Origin: Methylococcaceae bacterium UBA662
GTDB lineage: Bacteria; Pseudomonadota; Gammaproteobacteria; Methylococcales; Methylomonadaceae
Direction of reading: 5' to 3'
NCBI GenBank assembly: GCA_002299425.1
Contig: DBNW01000007.1
Span: forward strand, 1-28,119
DNA length: 28,119 bases
Shown in pieces: positions 21,660-28,119 of this stretch (within the stretch, counting starts at the first letter, position 1; every line of letters starts with the position of its first letter). The notes below the pieces were generated by a model. That model was given only the letters and a program-made list of their open reading frames with translations. It was not told the origin of the DNA and did not search any database. A program made the translations under genes and the position numbers.

Positions 21660-24035
21660 TCATTCCCTCAATGTTGCATTAATTTTTTGGGTGAGTGTTT
21701 CTAATATCTTGTTCACTGTAGCATCAATGTCAGCATCTGTAAGCGTTTGCTGATCGTTTTGTAAAACAAGGCTTAAGGCAATGCTTTTGTAGCCCGCTGC
21801 CACGCCTTGACCACGATAAACATCAAAAATAGCCAATTCTTTCAACAAGGTTTCAGCCATGCCTTGCACCGTAGCGATAATTTCGCCGGCGGTAATGTGT
21901 TCTTCTACCAACAAAGCCAAGTCCCGGCGTACCGAAGGGAATTTTGACAAGGGTTTAAACGCGGGTTTTCGCTTGGCCAGCACTAAGTCTTGGCTGAGTT
22001 CAAATAAAAAAACCGGGGTTTCAAAGCCCAGCTGTTTTTCCAAAGTGGGGTGTAACATGCCCAAGTGCCCAATGCAGTCACCGGATTCGGCCAAAATTTT
22101 TGCCGATTGCCCGGGATGCAAGGCGGGATGTTCGGTTTTGGCGAATTGGGCGGGGCATCCGGTCAGTTTAAATAGGGCTTCGACATCGGCCTTGGTGTCA
22201 AAAAAATCGGCCTTGCGGGTCTTTTCTCCCCATTGCTCATCGTAGGTGCCGCCCAACACCAAACCGGCCAGCATTTTTTCTTGGCGGGTTTGCCCGTCAA
22301 TACCGACGAAGCGCAGGCCGGTTTCAAACAAACGCACCCGGTCTTGCTGGCGGTGGGTGTTGTGCAGGGCGGCTTTTAACAGGCCGCACCATAACGTGGT
22401 GCGCATGACGGACAATTCTGCGGAAATCGGGTTCTGCAAGCGCAGAAACGTATCGTCGGGCGCGACCAGGTTTTGGATGTCTGCATCGACGAAGCTGTAG
22501 GTGATGGCTTCGCGGTAGCCCCGGTCAACCAACAAATCTTTTAACCGCTCGATGTCGATGACATTCTCAGAGGCTGGCGCCAGTTGGGCGCTCATTAGCG
22601 GGCGGCTGCTGGGTAAACGGTTGTAACCGTGGATACGGGCCAACTCTTCGATCAAGTCGGCCTCGATGGCGATGTCGAACCGGCGGCCGGGAGGCGTTAT
22701 TGACCAGCCGTCGCTTTCCGGTTGCACTGCCATGCCTAAGCACCGGAATATGCCGGTTATGTGCGCTTCCGGCAATGCCATGCCCAACAGTCTTTCCAGT
22801 CGTTGCCGGCGCAGCCGCACCGGCAGCCGTTTGGGCAATGCCGCCGCATCGGTCATTTGTGTGACCGGCCCCGGCTGGCCACCTGCGATTTCCAAAATCA
22901 ATTGACTGGCGCGTTCAATGGCGCGTTGCTGTAGAGTTGGGTCAACGCCGCGCTCAAAACGGTGGGAGGAGTCGGTATGCAGGCCGTAACGGCGGGCTTT
23001 GCCAGCTAGGGTTTGCGGGCTAAAAAACGCACATTCCAAAAAAATGTTGCGGGTGGTGCCGCTGACGGCGGAATCCATGCCGCCCATGACACCGGCCAAC
23101 GCCAGGGCTTGGTTTGTGTCGGCGATGATTAAGGTGTCGCTGTCCAATGGGATGTTTTGGCCATTGAGCAAGGCGACCGGTTCGTCTTGCCGCGCATAAC
23201 GGACGTGAATGCCGCCTTGCAGTTTGTCTGCGTCAAAGGCATGCAAAGGCTGGCCCAATTCCAACAGGACATAGTTGGTGACATCGACCAACGGCCCTAA
23301 GCTGCGCAGGCCAGACCGGCGCAGGCGTTCTTGCATCCATAAGGGTGTGGGTGCCGTGGCGTTGACCCCTAAAATCATGCGCCCGAGATAACAGGGGCAA
23401 GCGTGGGGTGCAGAAACGTGCACCGGCAGTTCCTGTTGATGGCAGGCGGGCACCGGTTCCGTTTGGCGAAGTTCCAGTTCCATTCCGTTTAGCGCGGCCA
23501 CTTCCCGGGCCAACCCTTCCACGCTGAGGCAATCGGCGCGGTTAGGGGTCAGATCCAGTTCGATGAGGGTGTCGTCCAATGCCAGGTACGCGCGGATATC
23601 GGCACCAACCGGGGCAGCGTTTGGCAGTTCCATCAACCCTTGGGACTCAGCGGCCATGCCCAGTTCTTGCTCCGAACACAACATGCCGTAGGATTCCACG
23701 CCGCGCAGTTTGGATTTTTTGATTTTAAAATCACCGGGTAAGACCGCGCCGATTAAGGCCGCAGCGACCTTCAGGCCGGCCCGCACATTGCTGGCACCAC
23801 AAACGATTTGCAAGGGTTCGGGGCCGCCGACGGCGACCTGGCAGACCCGCAGCCGGTCGGCATCGGGATGTTGCGCTAAGGACAGCACTTCCCCGACCAC
23901 CACGCCCGAAAAATCGGCCGCCACTGCCTGCACCGAATCGACTTCCAGCCCCGCCATCGTCAGTTGCCCGACCAATTGCTGGGTGCTGATGGCAGGATTA
24001 ACGTATTCCCTTAACCAGGCTTCACTAATTCGCAT
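21660..24035 (-). CDS. pheT: Phenylalanyl-tRNA synthetase beta subunit
   Basis: Large subunit of the (alpha-beta)2 enzyme that charges tRNA-Phe, cytoplasmic. The 791 residues are close to E. coli (795). Order: the N-terminal start MRISEAWLREYVNP, a tRNA-binding OB domain (about 40-150), the B3/4 editing region, B5 domain, catalytic-like domain, and a C-terminal ferredoxin-fold anticodon-binding domain (last 95 residues, including FPSVRRDLALLVEE). ATG 24035 is preceded by a weak AAGGA. It lies downstream of pheS and directly upstream of ihfA (one-base gap), forming the usual pheST-ihfA unit. Sequence between pheS and pheT contains a tandem copy of the pheS tail. Nothing in the protein looks unusual. 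Confidence 0.97.
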   Translation of the reverse strand: MRISEAWLREYVNPAISTQQLVGQLTMAGLEVDSVQAVAADFSGVVVGEVLSLAQHPDADRLRVCQVAVGGPEPLQIVCGASNVRAGLKVAAALIGAVLPGDFKIKKSKLRGVESYGMLCSEQELGMAAESQGLMELPNAAPVGADIRAYLALDDTLIELDLTPNRADCLSVEGLAREVAALNGMELELRQTEPVPACHQQELPVHVSAPHACPCYLGRMILGVNATAPTPLWMQERLRRSGLRSLGPLVDVTNYVLLELGQPLHAFDADKLQGGIHVRYARQDEPVALLNGQNIPLDSDTLIIADTNQALALAGVMGGMDSAVSGTTRNIFLECAFFSPQTLAGKARRYGLHTDSSHRFERGVDPTLQQRAIERASQLILEIAGGQPGPVTQMTDAAALPKRLPVRLRRQRLERLLGMALPEAHITGIFRCLGMAVQPESDGWSITPPGRRFDIAIEADLIEELARIHGYNRLPSSRPLMSAQLAPASENVIDIERLKDLLVDRGYREAITYSFVDADIQNLVAPDDTFLRLQNPISAELSVMRTTLWCGLLKAALHNTHRQQDRVRLFETGLRFVGIDGQTRQEKMLAGLVLGGTYDEQWGEKTRKADFFDTKADVEALFKLTGCPAQFAKTEHPALHPGQSAKILAESGDCIGHLGMLHPTLEKQLGFETPVFLFELSQDLVLAKRKPAFKPLSKFPSVRRDLALLVEEHITAGEIIATVQGMAETLLKELAIFDVYRGQGVAAGYKSIALSLVLQNDQQTLTDADIDATVNKILETLTQKINATLRE

Positions 24036-24053
24036 GATTTAAGCCATTCCTTT

Positions 24054-24143
24054 TAGTTAGATTGTTCTAGGAATTTAAGGTCATTTTCAAAAAACAGCTA
24101 GTTAAATTGTTCTAGGAATTTAAGGTCATTTTCAAAAAACAGC
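24054..24143. repeat. 45-bp tandem direct repeat at the pheS 3' end
   Basis: Copies 24054-24098 and 24099-24143 are identical except one base (G at 24060, A at 24105). The right copy encodes the last 14 residues and, with its end, the stop region of pheS (LFFENDLKFLEQFN). The left copy follows the TAG stop in the same frame and reads LFFENDLKFLEQSN then TAA at 24053. The length of exactly 15 codons keeps the frame. It is seen directly in the sequence. Confidence 0.97.
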
Positions 24144-25117
24144 CGCAGGTCGTTGATGCCGTAGCGCAACATTGCCAAACGCTCGACCCCCATGCCAAAG
24201 GCGAAGCCGGTATAGCGTTCACCGTCGACGTTAACCGCCTTGAACACTTCAGGATGGATCATGCCGCAACCCATCACTTCCAGCCAGCCGGTTTGTTTGC
24301 AGACCCGGCAACCGGCACCGCCGCACATCACGCATTCGATATCCACTTCGGCGGAGGGTTCGGTGAACGGAAAATAAGACGGACGGAAGCGGACCGGGAT
24401 GTCTTTTTCAAAAAAAGCGCTTAAAAATTCGTAAATGATGCCCTTTAAATCGGCAAAGCTGACGTCGGTATCGACCAAAAAGCCTTCCACCTGATGGAAC
24501 ATCGGCGTATGGGTCAAATCGGAGTCGCAGCGGTAAACCCGCCCCGGGGCGATGACTTTTAACGGCGGCGTTTGTGTTTCCATCACCCTAATTTGCACCG
24601 GCGAGGTATGGGTACGCAGCACGGTGTGGGCATCAAAATAAAAGGTGTCGTGCATGGCGCGGGCAGGGTGGTGCGCGGGGATGTTGAGGGCAGTGAAATT
24701 GTGGTAATCGTCTTCAATTTCAGGGCCTTCCACTACCTTAAAACCTACGCCGCCAAAAATCTCATGAATCCGCCTTAAGGTGGTCGTGACCGGATGCAAG
24801 CCGCCAACGGCTTGGCCACGCCCCGGCAAAGTGACATCGATGCTTTCGCTGGCTAATCGGGCAGCCAGGGCTTCGGTCTCCAAAGCTGTTTTTTTAACGT
24901 CAAGCTGGGATTGAAAACGGTCTTTTGCTTGGTTGATAACTTGGCCGGCCAGTTTGCGTTGCTCCGGCGGCAAGGAACCTAAGGTTTTCATCTGCTCGGT
25001 GAACAGGCCTTTTTTGCCTAAAAAATGGACGCGAATCTGATCCAAACGGGCAAGGTCTTCTGCTGAAGCCAAATCTTTCAAGCTTTGGGCAAGGGTTTCT
25101 TCTAGGGTAGCGGACAC
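24098..25117 (-). CDS. pheS: Phenylalanyl-tRNA synthetase alpha subunit
   Basis: Catalytic subunit of phenylalanyl-tRNA synthetase, class II. The 339 residues include an N-terminal coiled-coil tRNA-binding arm (about 1-90), motif 1 region HHPARAMHDTFY, motif 2 GRVYRCDSDLTHTPMFHQ, and motif 3 FAFGMGVERLAMLRYGI, ending LFFENDLKFLEQFN as in E. coli PheS. A GTG start at 25117 is chosen because MSATLEETLAQ begins the usual N-terminal helix; no strong Shine-Dalgarno precedes it. It is separated from rplT by 96 bp containing a strong hairpin. The stop is followed by a tandem copy of the final 15 codons, so readthrough of the TAG would add a second LFFENDLKFLEQSN tail. Confidence 0.97.
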   Translation of the reverse strand: MSATLEETLAQSLKDLASAEDLARLDQIRVHFLGKKGLFTEQMKTLGSLPPEQRKLAGQVINQAKDRFQSQLDVKKTALETEALAARLASESIDVTLPGRGQAVGGLHPVTTTLRRIHEIFGGVGFKVVEGPEIEDDYHNFTALNIPAHHPARAMHDTFYFDAHTVLRTHTSPVQIRVMETQTPPLKVIAPGRVYRCDSDLTHTPMFHQVEGFLVDTDVSFADLKGIIYEFLSAFFEKDIPVRFRPSYFPFTEPSAEVDIECVMCGGAGCRVCKQTGWLEVMGCGMIHPEVFKAVNVDGERYTGFAFGMGVERLAMLRYGINDLRLFFENDLKFLEQFN

Positions 25118-25169
25118 AGCGTAAGCTCGCTAGTTAGTGGCAGGGGGGCTAGAACGAGTCATTTGCCAT

Positions 25170-25200
25170 TACCGCTGCGGTCTTTACAGCCGCAGCGGTA
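25170..25200 (-). promoter_or_regulatory. Strong hairpin between rplT and pheS (attenuator-like or processing site)
   Basis: TACCGCTGCGG (25170-25180), nine-base loop and CCGCAGCGGTA (25190-25200) form an 11-bp perfect stem. In transcript direction (minus) it is followed by ATGGCAAATG, without a U-run, so it is not a typical intrinsic terminator. The place corresponds to the pheM attenuator of E. coli, but no Phe-rich leader peptide is visible; the only short frame after it is MANDSF. It may affect rplT/pheS mRNA stability or partial termination. Confidence 0.6.
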
Positions 25201-25213
25201 GTTTTAACTTACG

Positions 25214-25579
25214 TTATTGCACGGGGCTGACATTCGCCTTGGCAATTTCGGCGATTTTGCCGAATGCTTCGATATCGCGCACGGCAATATCGGCCAGCAC
25301 TTTGCGGTCTATCGCCACGTTGGCGTTGCTTAGGCCGTTGATTAGCCGGCTGTAGGAAATACCGTACAAGCGCGCTGCGGCGTTGATGCGGACAATCCAC
25401 AAGGCGCGGAATTGGCGCTTGCGCTGTTTGCGGTCACGGTAAGCGTATTGGCCGGCTTTGATGACGGCCTGCTTGGCCACCCGGTACACCCGGCTGCGGG
25501 CACCGTAATAACCTTTGGCTTGTTTCAGGATTTTTTTGTGTCGGGCTCTGGCAGTTACGCCACGTTTAACTCTGGGCAT
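25214..25579 (-). CDS. rplT: 50S ribosomal protein L20
   Basis: Ribosomal large-subunit protein L20, an early 23S rRNA assembly factor that in E. coli represses its own operon translationally. The 121 residues fit the family, starting MPRVKRGVTARARHKKILK with the basic N-terminal tail, then AKGYYGARSRVYRVAKQAV, and the C-terminal globular domain (VLADIAVRDIEAFGKIAEIA). It starts 15 bp after rpmI. Downstream lies the hairpin that precedes pheS. No anomalies. Confidence 0.98.
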   Translation of the reverse strand: MPRVKRGVTARARHKKILKQAKGYYGARSRVYRVAKQAVIKAGQYAYRDRKQRKRQFRALWIVRINAAARLYGISYSRLINGLSNANVAIDRKVLADIAVRDIEAFGKIAEIAKANVSPVQ

Positions 25580-25594
25580 CGCTTAAGTCTCCTG

Positions 25595-25792
25595 TCAGCT
25601 GTAAGGCATCATCCGTGCCGCCATACGCACATCCGAAGGATGCACGGCCTTGGGGCTGCGTAACTGTCTTTTCCGTTTGGTGGATTTTTTGGTCAAAATG
25701 TGGCGGCGGTGCGATTGCCCGCATTTAAACCCGCCGTTGCCGGTGCGCCGGAATCGCTTGGCGGCACCGCGGTTAGTTTTGATTTTTGGCAT
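25595..25792 (-). CDS. rpmI: 50S ribosomal protein L35
   Basis: Small basic large-subunit protein L35, 65 residues: MPKIKTNRGAAKRFRRTGNG, RRHILTKKSTKRKRQLRSPK, ending VRMAARMMPYS. ATG 25792 has GGAG six bases upstream; earlier ATGs in the frame belong to leader sequence. It lies 144 bp after infC and is followed at 15 bp by rplT. In E. coli, L20 binds the leader before rpmI and represses both genes. A candidate hairpin sits in the same gap here. Confidence 0.98.
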   Translation of the reverse strand: MPKIKTNRGAAKRFRRTGNGGFKCGQSHRRHILTKKSTKRKRQLRSPKAVHPSDVRMAARMMPYS

Positions 25793-25883
25793 TTGTTTGC
25801 TCCAAATAAAAAGTAAAAATCCCTGAGAAAAGCAACACAGCAAGGCAAAATGCTTAGGCCCTGAACGTGTGCTTGCATCATGC

Positions 25884-25900
25884 GATGCGGGCGGCGCATC
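25884..25900 (-). promoter_or_regulatory. Hairpin in the infC-rpmI gap, possible L20 translational operator
   Basis: GATGCG (25884-25889), a five-base loop and CGCATC (25895-25900) form a 6-bp stem in the 144-base untranslated gap between infC and rpmI. In E. coli the L20 repressor acts on this leader. That this hairpin is part of such an operator is inference from position only. Confidence 0.35.
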
Positions 25901-25936
25901 CGTGCGTCACCCTAAAACGGCAACGGTTAAGGGTTG

Positions 25937-26461
25937 CTATTTTTTCTTTTTAGGAGCCATCACCATGACCATCTGCCGTCCCTCCAGTTTGGGGGTTTGC
26001 TCGACAATGGCGATTTCTTCCAAATCTTTTTCTATGCGCTGCAACTGTTCCATGCCCAGCTCTTTATGGGCCATTTCCCGCCCACGGTAGCGCACGGTGA
26101 TCTTGGCTTTGTCGCCGTCATTTAAGAACTTGACCAGGTTTTTGAGTTTAACTTGGTAGTCGCCCTCTTCAGTACCCGGGCGGAATTTTATTTCTTTGAC
26201 TTGAATTTGTTTCTGTTTTTTTCTGGCTTGTTGCAGTTTTTTGTTTTGTTCAAACTGAAACTTGCCATAATTCATGATTTTACAGACGGGAGGATCGGCA
26301 TTCGGCGATATTTCCACCAAATCCAATTCGGCGGCATAGGCTTTTTGCCTGGCTTCATCCAGCGGCATAATGCCCAACATTTCCCCTTCCGCGCTGGTGA
26401 CCCTGACCCGTCTAGCGGTAATCAGGTTGTTAATACGCGTTTCATCTTTTTTAGCGGCGAT
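25937..26461 (-). CDS. infC: Translation initiation factor IF-3 (probable AUC start)
   Basis: IF-3 binds the 30S subunit, keeps it free of 50S and checks start codons. From ATC at 26461 the protein is 174 residues (E. coli 180). It reads IAAKKDETRINNLITARRVR, then SAEGEMLGIMPLDEARQKAY, LVEISPNADPPVCKIMNYGK (linker), and C-terminal domain VKEIKFRPGTEEGDYQVKLKNLVKFL. The start is set by GGAGG (8-base spacer) just upstream; an in-frame TAG lies six bases before ATC, no ATG occurs until residue 26, and the family needs the upstream residues. Many bacteria start infC with AUU, part of IF-3 self-control. It lies 20 bp after thrS and is followed by rpmI. Confidence 0.95.
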   Translation of the reverse strand: MAAKKDETRINNLITARRVRVTSAEGEMLGIMPLDEARQKAYAAELDLVEISPNADPPVCKIMNYGKFQFEQNKKLQQARKKQKQIQVKEIKFRPGTEEGDYQVKLKNLVKFLNDGDKAKITVRYRGREMAHKELGMEQLQRIEKDLEEIAIVEQTPKLEGRQMVMVMAPKKKK

Positions 26462-26481
26462 ACTCTAATCCTCCGAACGTG

Positions 26482-28119
26482 TTATTTTCTGTCGGCAATA
26501 TCGTGTCTTAACCGAACGGTAAATTCAGACATTGCCAGACAACCTAAATCTTCACCCTTTTGCGTGCGTGCAGTAACTGTTTGTTGTTCAAGCTCTTTAT
26601 CGCCCACAATGAGCAAATACGGGACACGCTGCATTGAGTGCTCGCGGATTTTAAACCCGATTTTTTCATTTCTCAAATCAATTTTTGCCCGAATGCTTTG
26701 TTGTTCAAGTTGTTGCAGCAGGCTTAACGCGTACGCATGATGGCGGTCGGCGATGGGCAGTAGCACTGTTTGCACGGGCGACAGCCAAACCGGAAACGTG
26801 CCGGCATGGTGTTCAATCAAAATACCGATGAAGCGTTCTAACGAGCCTAAAATGGCCCGGTGCAACATCACCGGGGTCTGTTTGGAGCCGTCTTCAGCGA
26901 TATAGCGGGCGTCCAAGCGGCTGGGCATGGAAAAATCGACTTGTACGGTGCCGCATTGCCAAACCCGACCGATGCAATCTTTTAACGAAAATTCGATTTT
27001 CGGCCCATAAAAAGCCCCTTCGCCGGGTTGTAAATCCCACTTAAGGTGCTTGTTATTCAAAGCCACGGCCAGGGCCGCCTCGGCCTTGTCCCAGATGGCA
27101 TCGTCGCCGACCCGATTTTCAGGGCGCGTGGACAATTTGATGATGACTTCGTTAAAGCCAAAATCCTGATAGACCTCAAACAACAAGTCGATAAAAGTGG
27201 AGACTTCGGCTTGGATTTGGGCTTCGGTGCAGAAAATGTGGGCATCGTCCTGGACGAAGTTGCGCACCCGCATCAAGCCGTGCAAGGTGCCGGAGGGCTC
27301 GTTGCGGTGGCAGGAGCCAAACTCGGCCAAGCGTATCGGCAAATCTCGGTAGCTTTTTAGACCTTGGTTGTAAATCTGCACATGGCAAGGGCAGTTCATC
27401 GGTTTGATGGCGTAATCGCGGTTTTCCGAATGCGTGGTGAACATGCCGGTGCTGAATTTATCCCAGTGGCCTGAACGTTCCCAAAGCGACCGGTCGACAA
27501 TTTGCGGGGTTTTGACTTCGCCGTAGCCGTTCAAGCGCAATTTTTCCCGGATGTATTGTTCGACTTGCTGATACAGGGCCCAGCCTTTTTCATGCCAGAA
27601 CACCATGCCCGGCGCTTCTTCTTGGGTATGGAACAAGCCTAAGGTTTTCGCCAGTTTGCGGTGGTCGCGCTTTTCCGCTTCTTCCAACCGGTGCAAATAG
27701 GCTTGCAACTCTTTTTTATCGCCCCAAGCCGTGCCGTAAATGCGTTGCAGCATTTCGTTGTGGGCATCGCCGCGCCAATAAGCCCCGGCAATTTTCATCA
27801 ATTTAAACGCCGTCAATTTGCCGGTGCTGGGCACATGCGGTCCCCGGCACAAATCGGTGAAGCCGCCTTGCCCGTACAAGGAAAGGGCTTCATTGGCCGG
27901 GATCGATTGAATGATCTCGGCTTTGTAGCGTTCGCCTTGGTCTTGGAAGAACGTGACGGCTTCATCCCGGGGTAATACTGTCCGGGTAATCGGCAAATTA
28001 GCCGTGGCCAATTGTTGCATCGTGGACTCTATTGCCTCCAAGTCGTCGGGCGTAAACGGCCGGTGGTAGGAAAAGTCATAATAAAAACCGTTTTCAATCA
28101 CCGGCCCGATAGTCACCTG
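26482..28119 (-). CDS. thrS: Threonyl-tRNA synthetase (partial, 5' end beyond window)
   Basis: Class II synthetase charging tRNA-Thr, cytoplasmic. The window holds the last 545 or so residues; about 100 N-terminal residues (mainly the TGS domain) lie beyond the right edge, judged against the 642-residue E. coli enzyme. Seen: editing domain with CRGPHVP and AGAYWRGD, the RIYGTAW region, catalytic core with WHEKGWAL, MNCPCHVQIYNQGLKSYRDL (Zn-binding Cys; E. coli has MNCPGH), EFGSCHRNEPSG, QDDAHIFCT, GEGAFYGPKIEF and HRAILGSLERFIGIL, then an anticodon-binding domain (DLRNEKIGFKIREH). It is first in the minus-strand cluster thrS-infC-rpmI-rplT-pheS-pheT-ihfA. The E. coli type thrS operator, if present, is outside the window. 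Confidence 0.97.
   Translation of the reverse strand, partial: QVTIGPVIENGFYYDFSYHRPFTPDDLEAIESTMQQLATANLPITRTVLPRDEAVTFFQDQGERYKAEIIQSIPANEALSLYGQGGFTDLCRGPHVPSTGKLTAFKLMKIAGAYWRGDAHNEMLQRIYGTAWGDKKELQAYLHRLEEAEKRDHRKLAKTLGLFHTQEEAPGMVFWHEKGWALYQQVEQYIREKLRLNGYGEVKTPQIVDRSLWERSGHWDKFSTGMFTTHSENRDYAIKPMNCPCHVQIYNQGLKSYRDLPIRLAEFGSCHRNEPSGTLHGLMRVRNFVQDDAHIFCTEAQIQAEVSTFIDLLFEVYQDFGFNEVIIKLSTRPENRVGDDAIWDKAEAALAVALNNKHLKWDLQPGEGAFYGPKIEFSLKDCIGRVWQCGTVQVDFSMPSRLDARYIAEDGSKQTPVMLHRAILGSLERFIGILIEHHAGTFPVWLSPVQTVLLPIADRHHAYALSLLQQLEQQSIRAKIDLRNEKIGFKIREHSMQRVPYLLIVGDKELEQQTVTARTQKGEDLGCLAMSEFTVRLRHDIADRK

Noticed and set aside
26153..26740. 195-codon plus-strand open frame opposite infC and thrS
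   Set aside because: Antisense to two conserved genes and rich in Phe and Cys, the usual shadow composition.
27381..27410. MNCPCH in ThrRS in place of the E. coli MNCPGH as a novel active-site change
   Set aside because: The zinc-ligand cysteine is kept and I recall MNCPCH in many other bacterial ThrRS sequences, so it looks like normal variation.

Overview
This window looks like the chromosome of a gammaproteobacterium. The right end holds the gene order thrS-infC-rpmI-rplT-pheS-pheT-ihfA, all on the minus strand, which is the classical enterobacterial and pseudomonad translation and IHF cluster. The proteins resemble Escherichia coli homologues, but the genus cannot be fixed from the sequence alone. 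A methanotroph-like (Methylococcales) affiliation is only a guess.

Layout, left to right. (1) 1-7815 is a defence island. It carries a complete type I restriction-modification operon (hsdM-hsdS-hsdR, minus strand, overlapping genes). Upstream of hsdM lie truncated remains of a different locus: the N-terminus of a PLD-type helicase, a possible DUF4391 tail, and the N-terminus of a type III Mod methyltransferase that keeps its ribosome binding site. A plus-strand fragment of an HTH antitoxin-like gene borders them. The hsdR 3' end appears frameshifted relative to a downstream 39-codon coding tail. (2) 7841-10283 holds rhlE (DEAD-box RNA helicase) and moaA (molybdopterin synthesis), minus strand. 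(3) 10364-19260 is a regulated efflux module. A membrane histidine kinase and a sigma54-activating response regulator (minus strand) are divergent from a three-gene RND pump operon: lipoprotein membrane-fusion protein, inner-membrane transporter and lipoprotein outer-membrane channel (plus strand). A textbook -24/-12 sigma54 promoter precedes the pump operon and a 42-bp dyad lies about 170 bp further upstream, so the two-component pair very probably switches on the pump. (4) 19448-20656 is a secreted glycerophosphodiester phosphodiesterase, followed by two hairpin terminators. (5) 20740-21200 is a decayed tyrosine integrase (internal stop, deletion/frameshift) next to the 3' end of tRNA-Pro(GGG), the scar of an old integrated element. 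(6) 21359-28119 is the ihfA/pheTS/rplT/rpmI/infC/thrS cluster. Its oddities are a probable AUC start codon for infC, a 45-bp tandem duplication of the last 15 codons of pheS, and an 11-bp-stem hairpin between rplT and pheS where enterobacteria carry the pheM attenuator.

The most informative observations are the sigma54/two-component/RND regulatory unit, the fossil type III-like defence locus fused upstream of a type I system, the integrase scar at tRNA-Pro, and the pheS tail duplication. I see no CRISPR array, rRNA gene or complete insertion sequence.
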